Source of the DNA: an uncultured Bacteroidales bacterium
Lineage (GTDB): Bacteria; Bacteroidota; Bacteroidia; Bacteroidales; UBA3663
DNA: 58,852 bases
Direction of reading: 5' to 3'
Assembly: GCA_905235375.1 (NCBI GenBank)
Contig: CAJOLH010000009.1
Span: 1-58,852 of the forward strand
Position 1 is the stretch's first letter; each line of letters begins with the position of its first letter. Shown here piece by piece: positions 7,427 through 16,192 of this stretch. The notes beneath the pieces were generated by a model that searched no databases, was not told the origin of the DNA, and saw only the letters and a list, made by a program, of their open reading frames with translations. A program made the translations under genes and the position numbers.

Positions 7427-9049
7427 ATGGAAGAAAATCAGAACCCACAGGCAAACACCCCACAGGAGGGTAATGCAGCACCCGAAGGTGCATCACAGCA
7501 GGCCCCAAAGCGTCGCCCAAGAATCGGCGAGAGTCGCTTCAGCAACGCAGCAGCCTACGATCCCCAGTCACGTAACTCTTATCAGCGCGGTGGCGCCAAC
7601 GACTTTAGCGGATATGGTCGTGGCGGCGGTTATCAGCGCGGCGGTGGCTACCAGCGCGGCGGCGGTTATCAGCGCGGCGGCGGTTACCAGCGTCCCATGC
7701 AGGATGCCGAAGGCTATCAGCGTCCACAGGATGGCGAAGGTGGCTATCAGCGTCCACAGGGCGGCTACCAGGGTTATCAGCGTCCGCAGCGTCCGCAGGG
7801 CGGTTACCATCGTTACAACCAGGACGGTGAACAGGGCGGCTATCAGAGCTACCAGCGTCCTCAGCGTCCCAACAACTATCAGCGCTACAACGATAATCAG
7901 GGCTATCAGCAGCCCCAGGGAGAGCCTCAGGAAGGCAAGGCAACACAGGATGCCCAGCAGCCAAAGGAGGGCGGATATATGCCGCCTTATCAGCCACAGG
8001 GCGGTTACCAGCCGCGCGGCTATCAGCGTCCCCAGCAGGGCGGTTACCAGCGTCCCCAGCAGGGTGGCTATCAGCGTCCCCAGCAGGGCGGTTACCAGCG
8101 TCCTCAGCAGGGTGGCTACGGTCGTCCCCAGCAGGGCGGTTACGGTCGTCCCCAGCAGGGTGGTTACGGTCGCCCTCAGCAGGGTGGTTACGGTCGTCCG
8201 CAGCAGGGTGGTTATGGTCGTCCGCAGCAAGGCGGTTATGGTCGTCCGCAGAAGCAGAAACCCAATCGCAAGCATCAGGGCTACAACCCCCATCGCCCAG
8301 TGGAATACACGGAGGCTATTGTCGATCCGAATGAGGAACTGCGTCTCAACAAGTATTTGGCCAATGCCGGTGTCTGCTCGCGTCGTGAAGCCGACGAGCA
8401 CATCGCTGCAGGTTTGGTGAAGGTCAATGGTGAGGTCGTTACCGAACTCGGCACCAAGGTGACCCGCAAGGATCAGGTGACATTCAATGACCAGCCCGTA
8501 AGCCTGGAGCGCAAGGTCTATGTGCTCCTCAACAAACCGAAGGATACCGTTACCACCAGTGATGACCCGCAGGGTCGTCAGACCGTTATGGATCTGGTGC
8601 GCAATGCAAGCCGCGAGCGCATCTATCCCGTTGGTCGTCTTGACCGCAACACTACTGGTGTGCTTCTCCTCACCAACGATGGCGACCTCGCTTCGAAGCT
8701 CACGCATCCCAAGTACATCAAGAAGAAGATCTATCACGTATGGCTCGACAAGGACGTGGCCGAGACCGATTTGGCGCGTGTCGCTGCCGGTATCGAACTC
8801 GACGATGGTCCTATCCATGCTGATGCCATCGCATACGCCAACGAGGAGGATAAGAACCAGGTGGGTATAGAAATCCATTCGGGCAAGAACCGCATCGTGC
8901 GTCGTATCTTCGAGCACCTCGGCTATCGCGTCGTGAAGCTCGACCGCGTATATTTCGCAGGTCTCACCAAGAAGAACCTGCCTCGTGGCCGCTGGCGTCA
9001 CCTCACCCAGCAGGAGGTCAGCATGCTCAAGATGGGCGCCTTCGAATAA
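7427..9049 (+). CDS. Pseudouridine synthase (RluB/RsuA type) with long low-complexity N-terminus
   Basis: 540 residues from the ATG at 7427. Residues about 60-290 are a disordered Gly/Gln/Tyr/Arg/Pro-rich region made of YQRGGG, YQRPQ and YGRPQQGG repeats. From about residue 302 come an S4 RNA-binding domain (LNKYLANAGVCSRREADE) and the catalytic domain with GRLDRNTTG, where D406 is the catalytic aspartate. The family converts uridine to pseudouridine in rRNA helices. Typical RluB/RsuA enzymes are 230-300 residues, so the N-terminal half is an addition, probably for RNA binding or condensation. Bacteroidetes relatives also carry extensions, but the composition varies. Between purB and asnS in one apparent operon. 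Confidence 0.88.
   Translation: MEENQNPQANTPQEGNAAPEGASQQAPKRRPRIGESRFSNAAAYDPQSRNSYQRGGANDFSGYGRGGGYQRGGGYQRGGGYQRGGGYQRPMQDAEGYQRPQDGEGGYQRPQGGYQGYQRPQRPQGGYHRYNQDGEQGGYQSYQRPQRPNNYQRYNDNQGYQQPQGEPQEGKATQDAQQPKEGGYMPPYQPQGGYQPRGYQRPQQGGYQRPQQGGYQRPQQGGYQRPQQGGYGRPQQGGYGRPQQGGYGRPQQGGYGRPQQGGYGRPQQGGYGRPQKQKPNRKHQGYNPHRPVEYTEAIVDPNEELRLNKYLANAGVCSRREADEHIAAGLVKVNGEVVTELGTKVTRKDQVTFNDQPVSLERKVYVLLNKPKDTVTTSDDPQGRQTVMDLVRNASRERIYPVGRLDRNTTGVLLLTNDGDLASKLTHPKYIKKKIYHVWLDKDVAETDLARVAAGIELDDGPIHADAIAYANEEDKNQVGIEIHSGKNRIVRRIFEHLGYRVVKLDRVYFAGLTKKNLPRGRWRHLTQQEVSMLKMGAFE
8021..8260 (+). repeat. 24-bp coding tandem repeat (YQRPQQGG / YGRPQQGG)
   Basis: Nine 24-bp units in frame (8021-8236): four encode YQRPQQGG and five YGRPQQGG; a tenth partial unit (YGRPQKQK) follows. 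Third-position changes differ between units, so the array is not a very recent single expansion. A separate 18-bp array (GGYQRG) lies near 7625-7690. Confidence 0.95.
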
Positions 9050-9066
9050 ACTTTTAAGATCATTAT

Positions 9067-9114
9067 TTTTTTCGTTATTACGTAATTTCGGTATTCCGGT
9101 ATAACGGTATTCCG
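9067..9114. repeat. Octamer array, CG-anchored (copy 1)
   Basis: Six consecutive 8-bp units each ending in CG, for example GTATTCCG, GTATAACG and TAATTTCG. It fills the gap between the pseudouridine synthase gene and asnS, ending 11 bp before the asnS start. Same family as 18523-18602 and 30123-30194. Confidence 0.8.
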
Positions 9115-9125
9115 GCATAACAACA

Positions 9126-10550
9126 ATGAAAAGAGAAATCATCAAAGGCCTTCTTCAGTCCGCAGTCCTCGATCGTGAGGTAACCGTATGCGGCTGGGTG
9201 CGCTCAATGCGTGGCAACAAGGTCATCAAATTCATTGCGCTCAACGACGGATCGTGCGTCTCTGGCGTGCAGATTGTCGCCGATGTTGCCAAGTTCGACG
9301 AGGATACGCTGAAGCGCATTACCACAGGATCTTGCCTCAAGGTGGTAGGCCAGCTTGTGGCCAGCCAGGGTGGCAATCAGAAGTGCGAGATACAGGCCAG
9401 CACCATCGAGGTGCTTGGTGACTGCGACCCCAATGAATATCCTTTGCAGAAGAAAGGTCATTCCATGGAGTTCTTGCGCGAGAAGGCACATCTGCGTCCG
9501 CGTACCAACCTCTTCGGTTGTGTCCTCCGCATCCGCCACAACATGGCTATCGCCATCCACCAGTACTTCCACGAGCACGGCTTCTATTATTTCCACTCTC
9601 CGCTCATCACTGCCAGCGATTGCGAAGGTGCTGGCCAGATGTTCCAGGTGACCACCAAGAACCTCTACGATCTCAAGAAGGACGAGAACGGTTCCATCAT
9701 CTACGATGACGACTTCTTCGGCAAGATGACGTCGCTCACCGTTTCCGGTCAGCTCGAAGGCGAGTTGGGAGCAACGGCATTGGGTCAGATCTATACTTTT
9801 GGTCCAACCTTCCGCGCCGAAAACTCCAATACGCCACGCCACCTGGCAGAGTTCTGGATGATTGAGCCTGAGGTAGCCTTCTACGATATGGATGACCTGA
9901 TGGCCCTCGAAGAGGACTTCATCAAGCATTGCGTGCGTTGGGCGCTCGACAACTGCCGCGAAGAACTCGAGTTCCTCAACAAACTCATTGACCCCACGCT
10001 CATCGAACGTCTTGAAGGTGTGTTGAAGGACAGTTTCGTACATCTGCCTTACACCAAGGGCATCGAGATCCTGCAGCAGGCTATCAAAGACGGCAAGAAG
10101 TTTGAGTTCCCCTGCAACTGGGGTGACGACCTTGCTTCCGAGCACGAACGCTTCCTCGTTGAGGAGTACTTCAAGAAGCCTGTCATCATGACCAACTATC
10201 CGAAGAAGATCAAGTCGTTCTACATGAAGATTGACGACAAGCGTCCAGTCTTCAATGGCGAGGAGATGGAGGAGACCGTACAGGGCACCGACGTCCTCTT
10301 CCCACAGATTGGCGAAATCATCGGTGGTTCGGTGCGTGAGGAGAACTACGACAAGCTCATGAACGAGATTACAACGCGTCACATCCCGATGAAGGATATG
10401 TGGTGGTATCTCGACACCCGTCGTTTCGGCACTTGCCCACACGCAGGTTTTGGACTCGGCTTCGAGCGCCTCATCCTCTTCGTCACCGGTATGCAGAACA
10501 TCCGCGACGTCATCCCGTTCCCCCGTACTCCCAAGTCGGCTGAGTTCTAA
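9126..10550 (+). CDS. asnS: Asparagine-tRNA ligase
   Basis: Charges tRNA-Asn with asparagine in the cytoplasm. 474 residues (E. coli 466). An N-terminal OB fold for anticodon binding ([18 protein letters not shown]) is followed by the class II core: motif 2 around [15 protein letters not shown] and motif 3 [10 protein letters not shown] near the C-terminus. The AsnRS-type sequence MIEPE supports asparagine rather than aspartate specificity. Last gene of the purB run; the octamer repeat separates it from the upstream gene, and no TAnnTTTG promoter is evident in that gap. Confidence 0.96.
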   Translation: MKREIIKGLLQSAVLDREVTVCGWVRSMRGNKVIKFIALNDGSCVSGVQIVADVAKFDEDTLKRITTGSCLKVVGQLVASQGGNQKCEIQASTIEVLGDCDPNEYPLQKKGHSMEFLREKAHLRPRTNLFGCVLRIRHNMAIAIHQYFHEHGFYYFHSPLITASDCEGAGQMFQVTTKNLYDLKKDENGSIIYDDDFFGKMTSLTVSGQLEGELGATALGQIYTFGPTFRAENSNTPRHLAEFWMIEPEVAFYDMDDLMALEEDFIKHCVRWALDNCREELEFLNKLIDPTLIERLEGVLKDSFVHLPYTKGIEILQQAIKDGKKFEFPCNWGDDLASEHERFLVEEYFKKPVIMTNYPKKIKSFYMKIDDKRPVFNGEEMEETVQGTDVLFPQIGEIIGGSVREENYDKLMNEITTRHIPMKDMWWYLDTRRFGTCPHAGFGLGFERLILFVTGMQNIRDVIPFPRTPKSAEF

Positions 10551-10567
10551 ATCTCAAAAGGAATAAT

Positions 10568-10608
10568 ATATTACAGGCTGCGAGCTTTCTGCTTGCAGCC
10601 TGTAATAT
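10568..10608. terminator. Bidirectional terminator between asnS and leuS
   Basis: Perfect 14-bp arms (10568-10581 and 10595-10608, core TTACAGGCTGC), extended by four inner pairs to leave a 5-nt loop. It lies between the two converging genes. Confidence 0.85.
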
Positions 10609-10629
10609 TAATATATATAATGTGTGTCC

Positions 10630-13476
10630 TTAGCCTACGACGAGGTTCACGATCTTTTTGGGCACGAAGATGAACTTGCGGACGGTCTTGCCGGCAATCC
10701 ACTTCTGGGCATCGGGGTGGGCGAGGACAGCAGCCTGTACTTCGTCGGAAGTGGCATCGGCTGGGAGGTCGATGGTGAAGCGCATCTTACCACCGATCTG
10801 AACGGGGTACTTGATGGTGCTTTCGACGAGATATTTTTCTTCCCACTTGGGCCACTGGGCATCGCAGACGGTGGTGGTGTTGCCCAACTGGTGCCAAAGT
10901 TCTTCGGCGATGTGTGGAGCAAAGGGCGCGATGAGCACGACGAGCTGTTCGAGGATAGCCTTGCTGCTGCACTTCTGCTGGGTGAGCTCGTTGACAGCTA
11001 CCATGAATGCAGAGATGGCGGTGTTGTAGGAGAACTGCTCGATGTCGCCTGTCACCTTCTTGATGAGTTTGTGGAGCGACTTGAGATTGTCGGCCGAAGG
11101 AGCGGCTTCGCTGACAGGATTCTGATAGAGGTTCCAGAACTTCTTGAGGAAGCGGAAGGCGCCATCGATACCTGCGGTGTCCCAAGGCTTCGACTGCTCG
11201 ATGGGGCCGAGGAACATCTCGTAGAGGCGCAGCGTGTCGGCACCATAGCGCTCGCAGATGTCGTCGGGATTGACCACGTTGTACTTCGACTTCGACATCT
11301 TCTCAACAGCTGCAGTTGTGATGAACTTGCCATCGGCATTGCAGATTACCTCCACATCCTTGAACTCGGGAGTCCATTGATGGAACTTCTCGACATCCAT
11401 CTCCAGTCCGTTGACGAAGTTCACATCGACGTGAATGGGGTCACATTCGCCATATTCGGCTGCGATGTCGGCACTGACAAACTTCTGGGTGCCCTTCACG
11501 CGCAGAGCGAAACGGCTGCTGCCCTGGATCATGCCTTGGTTGATGAGCTTCTTGAAAGGCTCCTCGCTCTTCACAACGCCCCAGTCCTTGAGGAACTTGT
11601 TCCAGAAGCGGCTGTAGATGAGGTGACCTGTGGCGTGTTCCGAACCGCCGAGATAGAGATCGACGTTGTCCCAGTACTCGTTGGCCTCGTGGCTGACGAG
11701 TGCTTGGTCGTTGTGCGGGTCGGTGTAACGGGTATAGTAAGCTGAAGAGCCTGCGAAACCTGGCATCGTGCAGAGTTCGAGTGGGAAGACGGTCTTGTTG
11801 TCAATCAAGGCTTTGTCAACCACCTTCTTGTTGGCTTCGTCCCATGCCCAAACCTGAGCGTTGCCGAGCGGTGGCTCGCCTGTTGAGGTTGGTTTGAAGT
11901 CCTTTACCTCGGGCAGCTGGAGTGGCAGGCAATCTTCGGGCAGCACGTAGGGCATACCTTCCTTGTAATAGATGGGGAAGGGTTCGCCCCAGTAGCGCTG
12001 ACGGCTGAAGATGGCATCGCGCAGACGATAGTTGACCTTCACGCGGCCCAGACCCTTGCGGGTGACGTACTCCTTCATGGCTTGGATGGAATCCTTGACG
12101 CAGAGGCCGTCGAGACTAAGCTCGGCATTCGAAGAGTTCTTCATGATGCCTTCCTTGGCGTCGAATGAACCTTCGTTGAGGTCGTAGTCGCCTTCGATGA
12201 GTGGGATGATGGGCAGGTTGAAGTGCTTGGCAAATGCCCAGTCGCGCGAGTCGTGGGCAGGAACAGCCATGATGGCACCCGTGCCATAGCCTGCGAGTAC
12301 GTATTCGGCAATCCAGATCGGAATCTCATCGCCCGTGATGGGATTGATGGCGTAGGCACCGCTGAAGACACCCGTCACCTCGTGTCCTGCCTGACGCTCC
12401 AGTTCGGTCTTGTGCTTGCATTTGTCAAGGTAAGCCTCCACTTCGGCCTTGTGGTCGGAAGTGGTGACCATCTGCACATATTCGCTTTCGGGAGCGAGCA
12501 CCATGAAGGTCACGCCGAACATGGTGTCGGCACGAGTGGTGAAGATGGTGAACTCAAGCGGCTTGCCGTCAGCAGTAAGGGTCTGTGGGTTGTCGTTGGG
12601 AACTACCTTGAACTGAGCCTCGGTGCCTTCCGAGCGTCCGATCCAGTTGCGCTGGGTCTCCTTGAGGGCGTATGTCCAGTCGATGGTCTCCAGTCCGTCG
12701 AGCAGTCGCTGGGCGTATGCCGACACGCGGAGGCACCATTGGCGCATGAGCTTCTGCTCGACGGGATAGCCGCCGCGTTCGCTCACGCCATTGACCACCT
12801 CGTCGTTGGCAAGCACGGTGCCCAAAGCAGGACACCAGTTCACCATCGTCTCGCCCAGGTAGGCGATGCGGTAGTTCATCAGGGTCTGCTGCTTCTCCAC
12901 TTCGCTCTTGGCTTTCCACGTTTCAGCGGTGAAGTTCAGTTCAGTGGTGCATGCTGCATTGACACCCTTGCTGCCGTTCGCTTCAAATCGGGCAACGAGG
13001 TCAGCAATGGGTTTGGCCTTTTGGGCATCGTTGTCGTAATATGCTTCGAACATCTGTGCAAATGCCCATTGTGTCCACTTGTAGTAGCCGGGGTCGCAAG
13101 TGCGTACCTCGCGGTTCCAGTCGAAGCAGAATCCGATGCGGTCGAGCTGTTCGCGGTAGCGTGCGATGTTCTTTTCGGTGGTGATTGCGGGGTGCTGTCC
13201 TGTCTGGATGGCATATTGTTCGGCGGGCAGTCCGTAGGCATCGTAGCCCATTGGATGCAGTACGTTGAATCCACAAAGGCGCTTGTAGCGTGAGAAGATG
13301 TCGGATGCAATGTAACCGAGCGGGTGACCTACATGCAGACCTGCTCCCGAAGGATAGGGAAACATATCCAGTACATAGTACTTGGGCTTCTTGTGGTCAA
13401 TCTCGACCTTGTAGGTCTGATCTTTGACCCACTGAGCCTGCCAGCGCGGTTCGATTTCTCTGAAGTTGTATTCCAT
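10630..13476 (-). CDS. leuS: Leucine-tRNA ligase
   Basis: Charges tRNA-Leu. 948 residues, longer than the about 860 of E. coli, consistent with the insertions usual in Bacteroidetes LeuRS. Class I motifs are HVGH at 48-51 and KMSKS at 726-730. The CP1 editing domain is present (TTRADTMFG and the later [12 protein letters not shown]). The gene ends with the C-terminal anticodon-binding region and a [14 protein letters not shown] tail. Upstream is a nonamer repeat tract and then the TPR gene, so it is probably read from the rnpB/TPR transcript; I see no separate promoter. Confidence 0.96.
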   Translation of the reverse strand: MEYNFREIEPRWQAQWVKDQTYKVEIDHKKPKYYVLDMFPYPSGAGLHVGHPLGYIASDIFSRYKRLCGFNVLHPMGYDAYGLPAEQYAIQTGQHPAITTEKNIARYREQLDRIGFCFDWNREVRTCDPGYYKWTQWAFAQMFEAYYDNDAQKAKPIADLVARFEANGSKGVNAACTTELNFTAETWKAKSEVEKQQTLMNYRIAYLGETMVNWCPALGTVLANDEVVNGVSERGGYPVEQKLMRQWCLRVSAYAQRLLDGLETIDWTYALKETQRNWIGRSEGTEAQFKVVPNDNPQTLTADGKPLEFTIFTTRADTMFGVTFMVLAPESEYVQMVTTSDHKAEVEAYLDKCKHKTELERQAGHEVTGVFSGAYAINPITGDEIPIWIAEYVLAGYGTGAIMAVPAHDSRDWAFAKHFNLPIIPLIEGDYDLNEGSFDAKEGIMKNSSNAELSLDGLCVKDSIQAMKEYVTRKGLGRVKVNYRLRDAIFSRQRYWGEPFPIYYKEGMPYVLPEDCLPLQLPEVKDFKPTSTGEPPLGNAQVWAWDEANKKVVDKALIDNKTVFPLELCTMPGFAGSSAYYTRYTDPHNDQALVSHEANEYWDNVDLYLGGSEHATGHLIYSRFWNKFLKDWGVVKSEEPFKKLINQGMIQGSSRFALRVKGTQKFVSADIAAEYGECDPIHVDVNFVNGLEMDVEKFHQWTPEFKDVEVICNADGKFITTAAVEKMSKSKYNVVNPDDICERYGADTLRLYEMFLGPIEQSKPWDTAGIDGAFRFLKKFWNLYQNPVSEAAPSADNLKSLHKLIKKVTGDIEQFSYNTAISAFMVAVNELTQQKCSSKAILEQLVVLIAPFAPHIAEELWHQLGNTTTVCDAQWPKWEEKYLVESTIKYPVQIGGKMRFTIDLPADATSDEVQAAVLAHPDAQKWIAGKTVRKFIFVPKKIVNLVVG

Positions 13477-13498
13477 TTTGTTATGGGTTATGAGGAGG

Positions 13499-13588
13499 TT
13501 GAAGGGGTTGAAGGGGTTGAGGAGTTTGAAGGGTTATGAGGAGTTTGAAGGGTTTGAAGGGTTTGAGGGGTTTGAGGAGTTAAGAGGG
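13499..13588. repeat. Nonamer array between leuS and the TPR gene
   Basis: Ten 9-bp units on the plus strand, mostly TTTGAAGGG, TTGAAGGGG and TTTGAGGAG; further degenerate units extend to about 13481. The array covers the TPR gene's stop codon at 13580-13582 and reaches to within 5-25 bp of the leuS start. Confidence 0.85.
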
Positions 13589-15589
13589 GTTCTGCAATTC
13601 CTTGAGCAGAAGCTCCATCACCAGCAGGATGAGGTGTTCGGCGATGCCGGCGCGGACGAGTTTCGGCTTGTCGCGGAGGATGCCGTTGTAGGCATACGCG
13701 GTGTCGTTGGTTTTCTTGTATCGTTCGATGGCCAGGGGGATGTCGTTGCCCTGCATGGCAATATGACCGCCCATTATCCAATCGTCCATTTCGGGTTCGG
13801 GACGACTCAGTACCATGCGGATGAATCGCTCGGCACGCGAGTGGTCGCTGGTCAGGAAGAGGGCATTAGCCAGTTCGCGATGCACGCGCAGTTGCCCTTC
13901 CTTCTTGATGTCTGCCTTGTAGAGTATCTCGATGGCTTCGTCGATACGGTCCTGGCAGGTTAGGCATCGTCCCATGCGCATCAGCATGGTCGGGTCGTCG
14001 GGGAAATGTTCGAGCGCCTCGTGGAGCACTTGCCCTTCTATCTCGTATTCCTGTGCTTCGTGATAAGCGTCGGCCAGATGGCGAAGCGTCCACTTGTTGC
14101 CAGGAAAGAGGGTGTTGCACTTGATGAGCGTCTGTGTCGCCTTTCGATTGTAGTTGCTGCTGTCGCTTTCCCACATGGCGTAGTAGAGTTTCTGTAGGGT
14201 CTCCTCGGTCACTTCGTGCTTGAGCAGGGTACTGTAGGTGATGCATGCCTCGTCCCAACGTTCCTTGCGGAAGAGGAACTCGGCGGTCTTCTTCAGCTGG
14301 TCGGGGTGGCTGATGCCGGCGCTGAGCCATTTGTTCTGACTCATGTCCAGGTTGCGTTCGAAGAGTGGATAACGCATCGCTTCGCCCTTGGGGTGCATAT
14401 TGCAGTAGCGGAAGAGGTCGTGCAGATAGTTGCGCATCACGTATAGCGGACTTACCGGCAGCAGGTCGTCGAAGACCAGCCCTTTCTCTTCCAGTTTCTC
14501 GCTGATGTTGGCCATCAAGTCCTTGTTGTAGGCCTGCATGGTCATGAACGACCCGTATTTGTCGGTGTTGCATTGGGCTACGGAGGCCATCATCATCCGC
14601 GTCCATGGCATCGCCTTGGGATTCTCGTCGAGCACGGCCTTGACGTCGGGTTGCGTGAGACTAAAAGGTTCAAGCCAATGGTGACGAGTGCCTTCACCGC
14701 TGAAGAACTTGATCTTCTTGAGGTGGGAGAACATCGACAGGGTGGTGTCGATGCCTTCGGTGATGAACTCGAAGAACTCCCTGACACGTTCCTGCTCGCT
14801 GAATTCATCGTCTTCGCCGTCCTGGTTGATGATCTTGTGCAGTTTCTTGTCGAATGAGAATGCCTCGCGGCACTGCAGAAGGGCAATCTGTATGTCGAAC
14901 AGCAAATCGGGCTGGCTTTCGCAGATGAACTGGTACTGCTCGCGCAGGCGAGGCAGATGCTCGATACGATGGGTGTGGATGAGGGCGACAAAGATCAGTG
15001 TGATCCACGCCTGCATCTGAAGCTGTACGGGCTGGTCGTCGAGCGTATAGGTGTAGAGATCCTCCACCATGCGGGCGTCGAAGTTCTGTGTCAGGTGCAG
15101 CGTGATGGCCGACAGGAGGGTGGCGCGCACATATTCTGGAACGCTGTCGTTGAGCATGGCCTGATGCAGCTCCTTGCGCTCGGTCTTGGTCAAATGCCGG
15201 CTTTCTGCCACTTGTTCGAAGATGCGATTGAGTCGCTGGTCGCTTTCCGGCTCAGCCTGAAGCTGCTCAAGAAGTGTGGTGACAGGTTCCTCAAAAGGCA
15301 GCACGACTGGCTGCTCGGCATCGTAAAGGCTTTCTGCCAGTCTCCAGGCCCGCTCCATCAGGATGTCGTGCTGTTCCTGCAGCTTGGGGTCATGCGTCCC
15401 TTTGGCCAGGAAGGTGAGCATACGGTCGTAGTCCTTCTGCAGCGTTTCCGCCTCTTCGCCGATGGAATAAAGACGTGGCTCTATAACACAATGCTTGCTG
15501 ATCAACGTCAACGCATTTTGCAGTTGTCCGTTCACCAGCCGCCGCATTACTTTTTCGTATGTCCTTGCCAGCTTGTCCTTGTCAGCCAT
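13580..15589 (-). CDS. TPR-repeat protein, unknown function
   Basis: 669 residues, cytoplasmic (no signal peptide or membrane helix). It is almost entirely alpha-helical and acidic. The C-terminal 250 residues read as tetratricopeptide repeats (ERWDEACITYSTLLK, NKWTLRHLADAYHEAQEYE, DPTMLMRMGRCLTCQDRIDEA, HRELANALFLTSDHSRAERF). The N-terminal 400 residues are helical repeats I cannot assign. The start is 19 bp downstream of the 3' end of rnpB with no promoter between, so it may be expressed by read-through. Role unknown; TPR proteins generally act as scaffolds. Confidence 0.8.
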   Translation of the reverse strand: MADKDKLARTYEKVMRRLVNGQLQNALTLISKHCVIEPRLYSIGEEAETLQKDYDRMLTFLAKGTHDPKLQEQHDILMERAWRLAESLYDAEQPVVLPFEEPVTTLLEQLQAEPESDQRLNRIFEQVAESRHLTKTERKELHQAMLNDSVPEYVRATLLSAITLHLTQNFDARMVEDLYTYTLDDQPVQLQMQAWITLIFVALIHTHRIEHLPRLREQYQFICESQPDLLFDIQIALLQCREAFSFDKKLHKIINQDGEDDEFSEQERVREFFEFITEGIDTTLSMFSHLKKIKFFSGEGTRHHWLEPFSLTQPDVKAVLDENPKAMPWTRMMMASVAQCNTDKYGSFMTMQAYNKDLMANISEKLEEKGLVFDDLLPVSPLYVMRNYLHDLFRYCNMHPKGEAMRYPLFERNLDMSQNKWLSAGISHPDQLKKTAEFLFRKERWDEACITYSTLLKHEVTEETLQKLYYAMWESDSSNYNRKATQTLIKCNTLFPGNKWTLRHLADAYHEAQEYEIEGQVLHEALEHFPDDPTMLMRMGRCLTCQDRIDEAIEILYKADIKKEGQLRVHRELANALFLTSDHSRAERFIRMVLSRPEPEMDDWIMGGHIAMQGNDIPLAIERYKKTNDTAYAYNGILRDKPKLVRAGIAEHLILLVMELLLKELQNPS

Positions 15590-15608
15590 TATCGAATTTT
15601 GAAAAAAT

Positions 15609-15987
15609 GCAGTAGGCTGATAAGCCGGGTTCCGTCCCTGTCTTGCCGACAGGTGTCTGTCATTGATCTGAGTCCGCCATTACTGACGCACTTTAGCAAT
15701 CTACCCCCTGGCTTGGACGGGCCGCCCTTCATGGACACAGTATCGTTGCCGACACGTACCAACCACCAGTATACATGATCTTACAACCCATGGGACGTAC
15801 AGCCACGCCTTGTTACCAAGTGTGCGGTGAGCTCTTGCCTCGCCTTTTCACCCTTACCCCTTGCGGGGCGGTTATTTTCTGTTACGTTAACCTAAACGTC
15901 GCCGCCTACCGGCTGTTAACCGGCATGGAGCCCTGTGTAGCCCGGACTTTCCTCTCGCGTCGAGCGAGCGACAGACAGGCCTACTGC
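15609..15987 (-). ncRNA. rnpB: RNase P RNA
   Basis: Catalytic RNA that matures the 5' end of tRNAs. On the minus strand the 5' part contains the conserved GAGGAAAGTCCGGGCT block (complement near 15940-15960) and the 3' end carries ACCCGGCTTATCAGCC. The termini pair as helix P1 (GCAGTAGG at the 5' end near 15980-15987 with CCTACTGC at 15609-15616). About 379 nt, typical for a bacterial type A RNA. The TAACTTTG promoter element just upstream places the transcript start at the P1 5' end. Confidence 0.95.
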
Positions 15988-15992
15988 GGGCG

Positions 15993-16022
15993 CAAAGTTA
16001 CGCAAAATTATTTAAAATGAAT
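15993..16022 (-). promoter_or_regulatory. Promoter of rnpB
   Basis: TAACTTTG at 15993-16000 on the minus strand; the expected start, 6-7 bp downstream, coincides with the rnpB 5' end. The upstream TTTG box is only partly matched (TTTA near 16022). Confidence 0.7.
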
Positions 16023-16116
16023 GTAAACGGAAATCAAAATTTTAATTCTTTGCGCCTTTTTTAATAGAAAATGTTAAAATTTCGCCCCATTTTAACTTAA
16101 TTCGCTTAAACTTGTG

Positions 16117-16124
16117 TATCTTTG
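16117..16124 (+). promoter_or_regulatory. -7 element of the htrA promoter
   Basis: TATCTTTG at 16117-16124, about 69 bp before the htrA start codon. I see no clear TTTG box at the right distance. Confidence 0.6.
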
Positions 16125-16192
16125 CACTGTCAAATCAGACGAAAAACGAAACGAAAACAATTATTAAATCATTAATCAAGTAAAAAATAGTT

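Noticed and set aside
7568..9145. 525-residue minus-strand ORF rich in Leu, Thr and Val
   Set aside because: It is the complement of the repeat-rich pseudouridine synthase gene; its regular composition only mirrors the coding repeats.
10624..11745. 373-residue plus-strand ORF
   Set aside because: It is the antisense of leuS, created by the codon bias of that gene; no known domains.
15775..16020. 81-residue ORF opposite rnpB
   Set aside because: It lies within the RNase P RNA gene on the other strand and has no protein-like composition.
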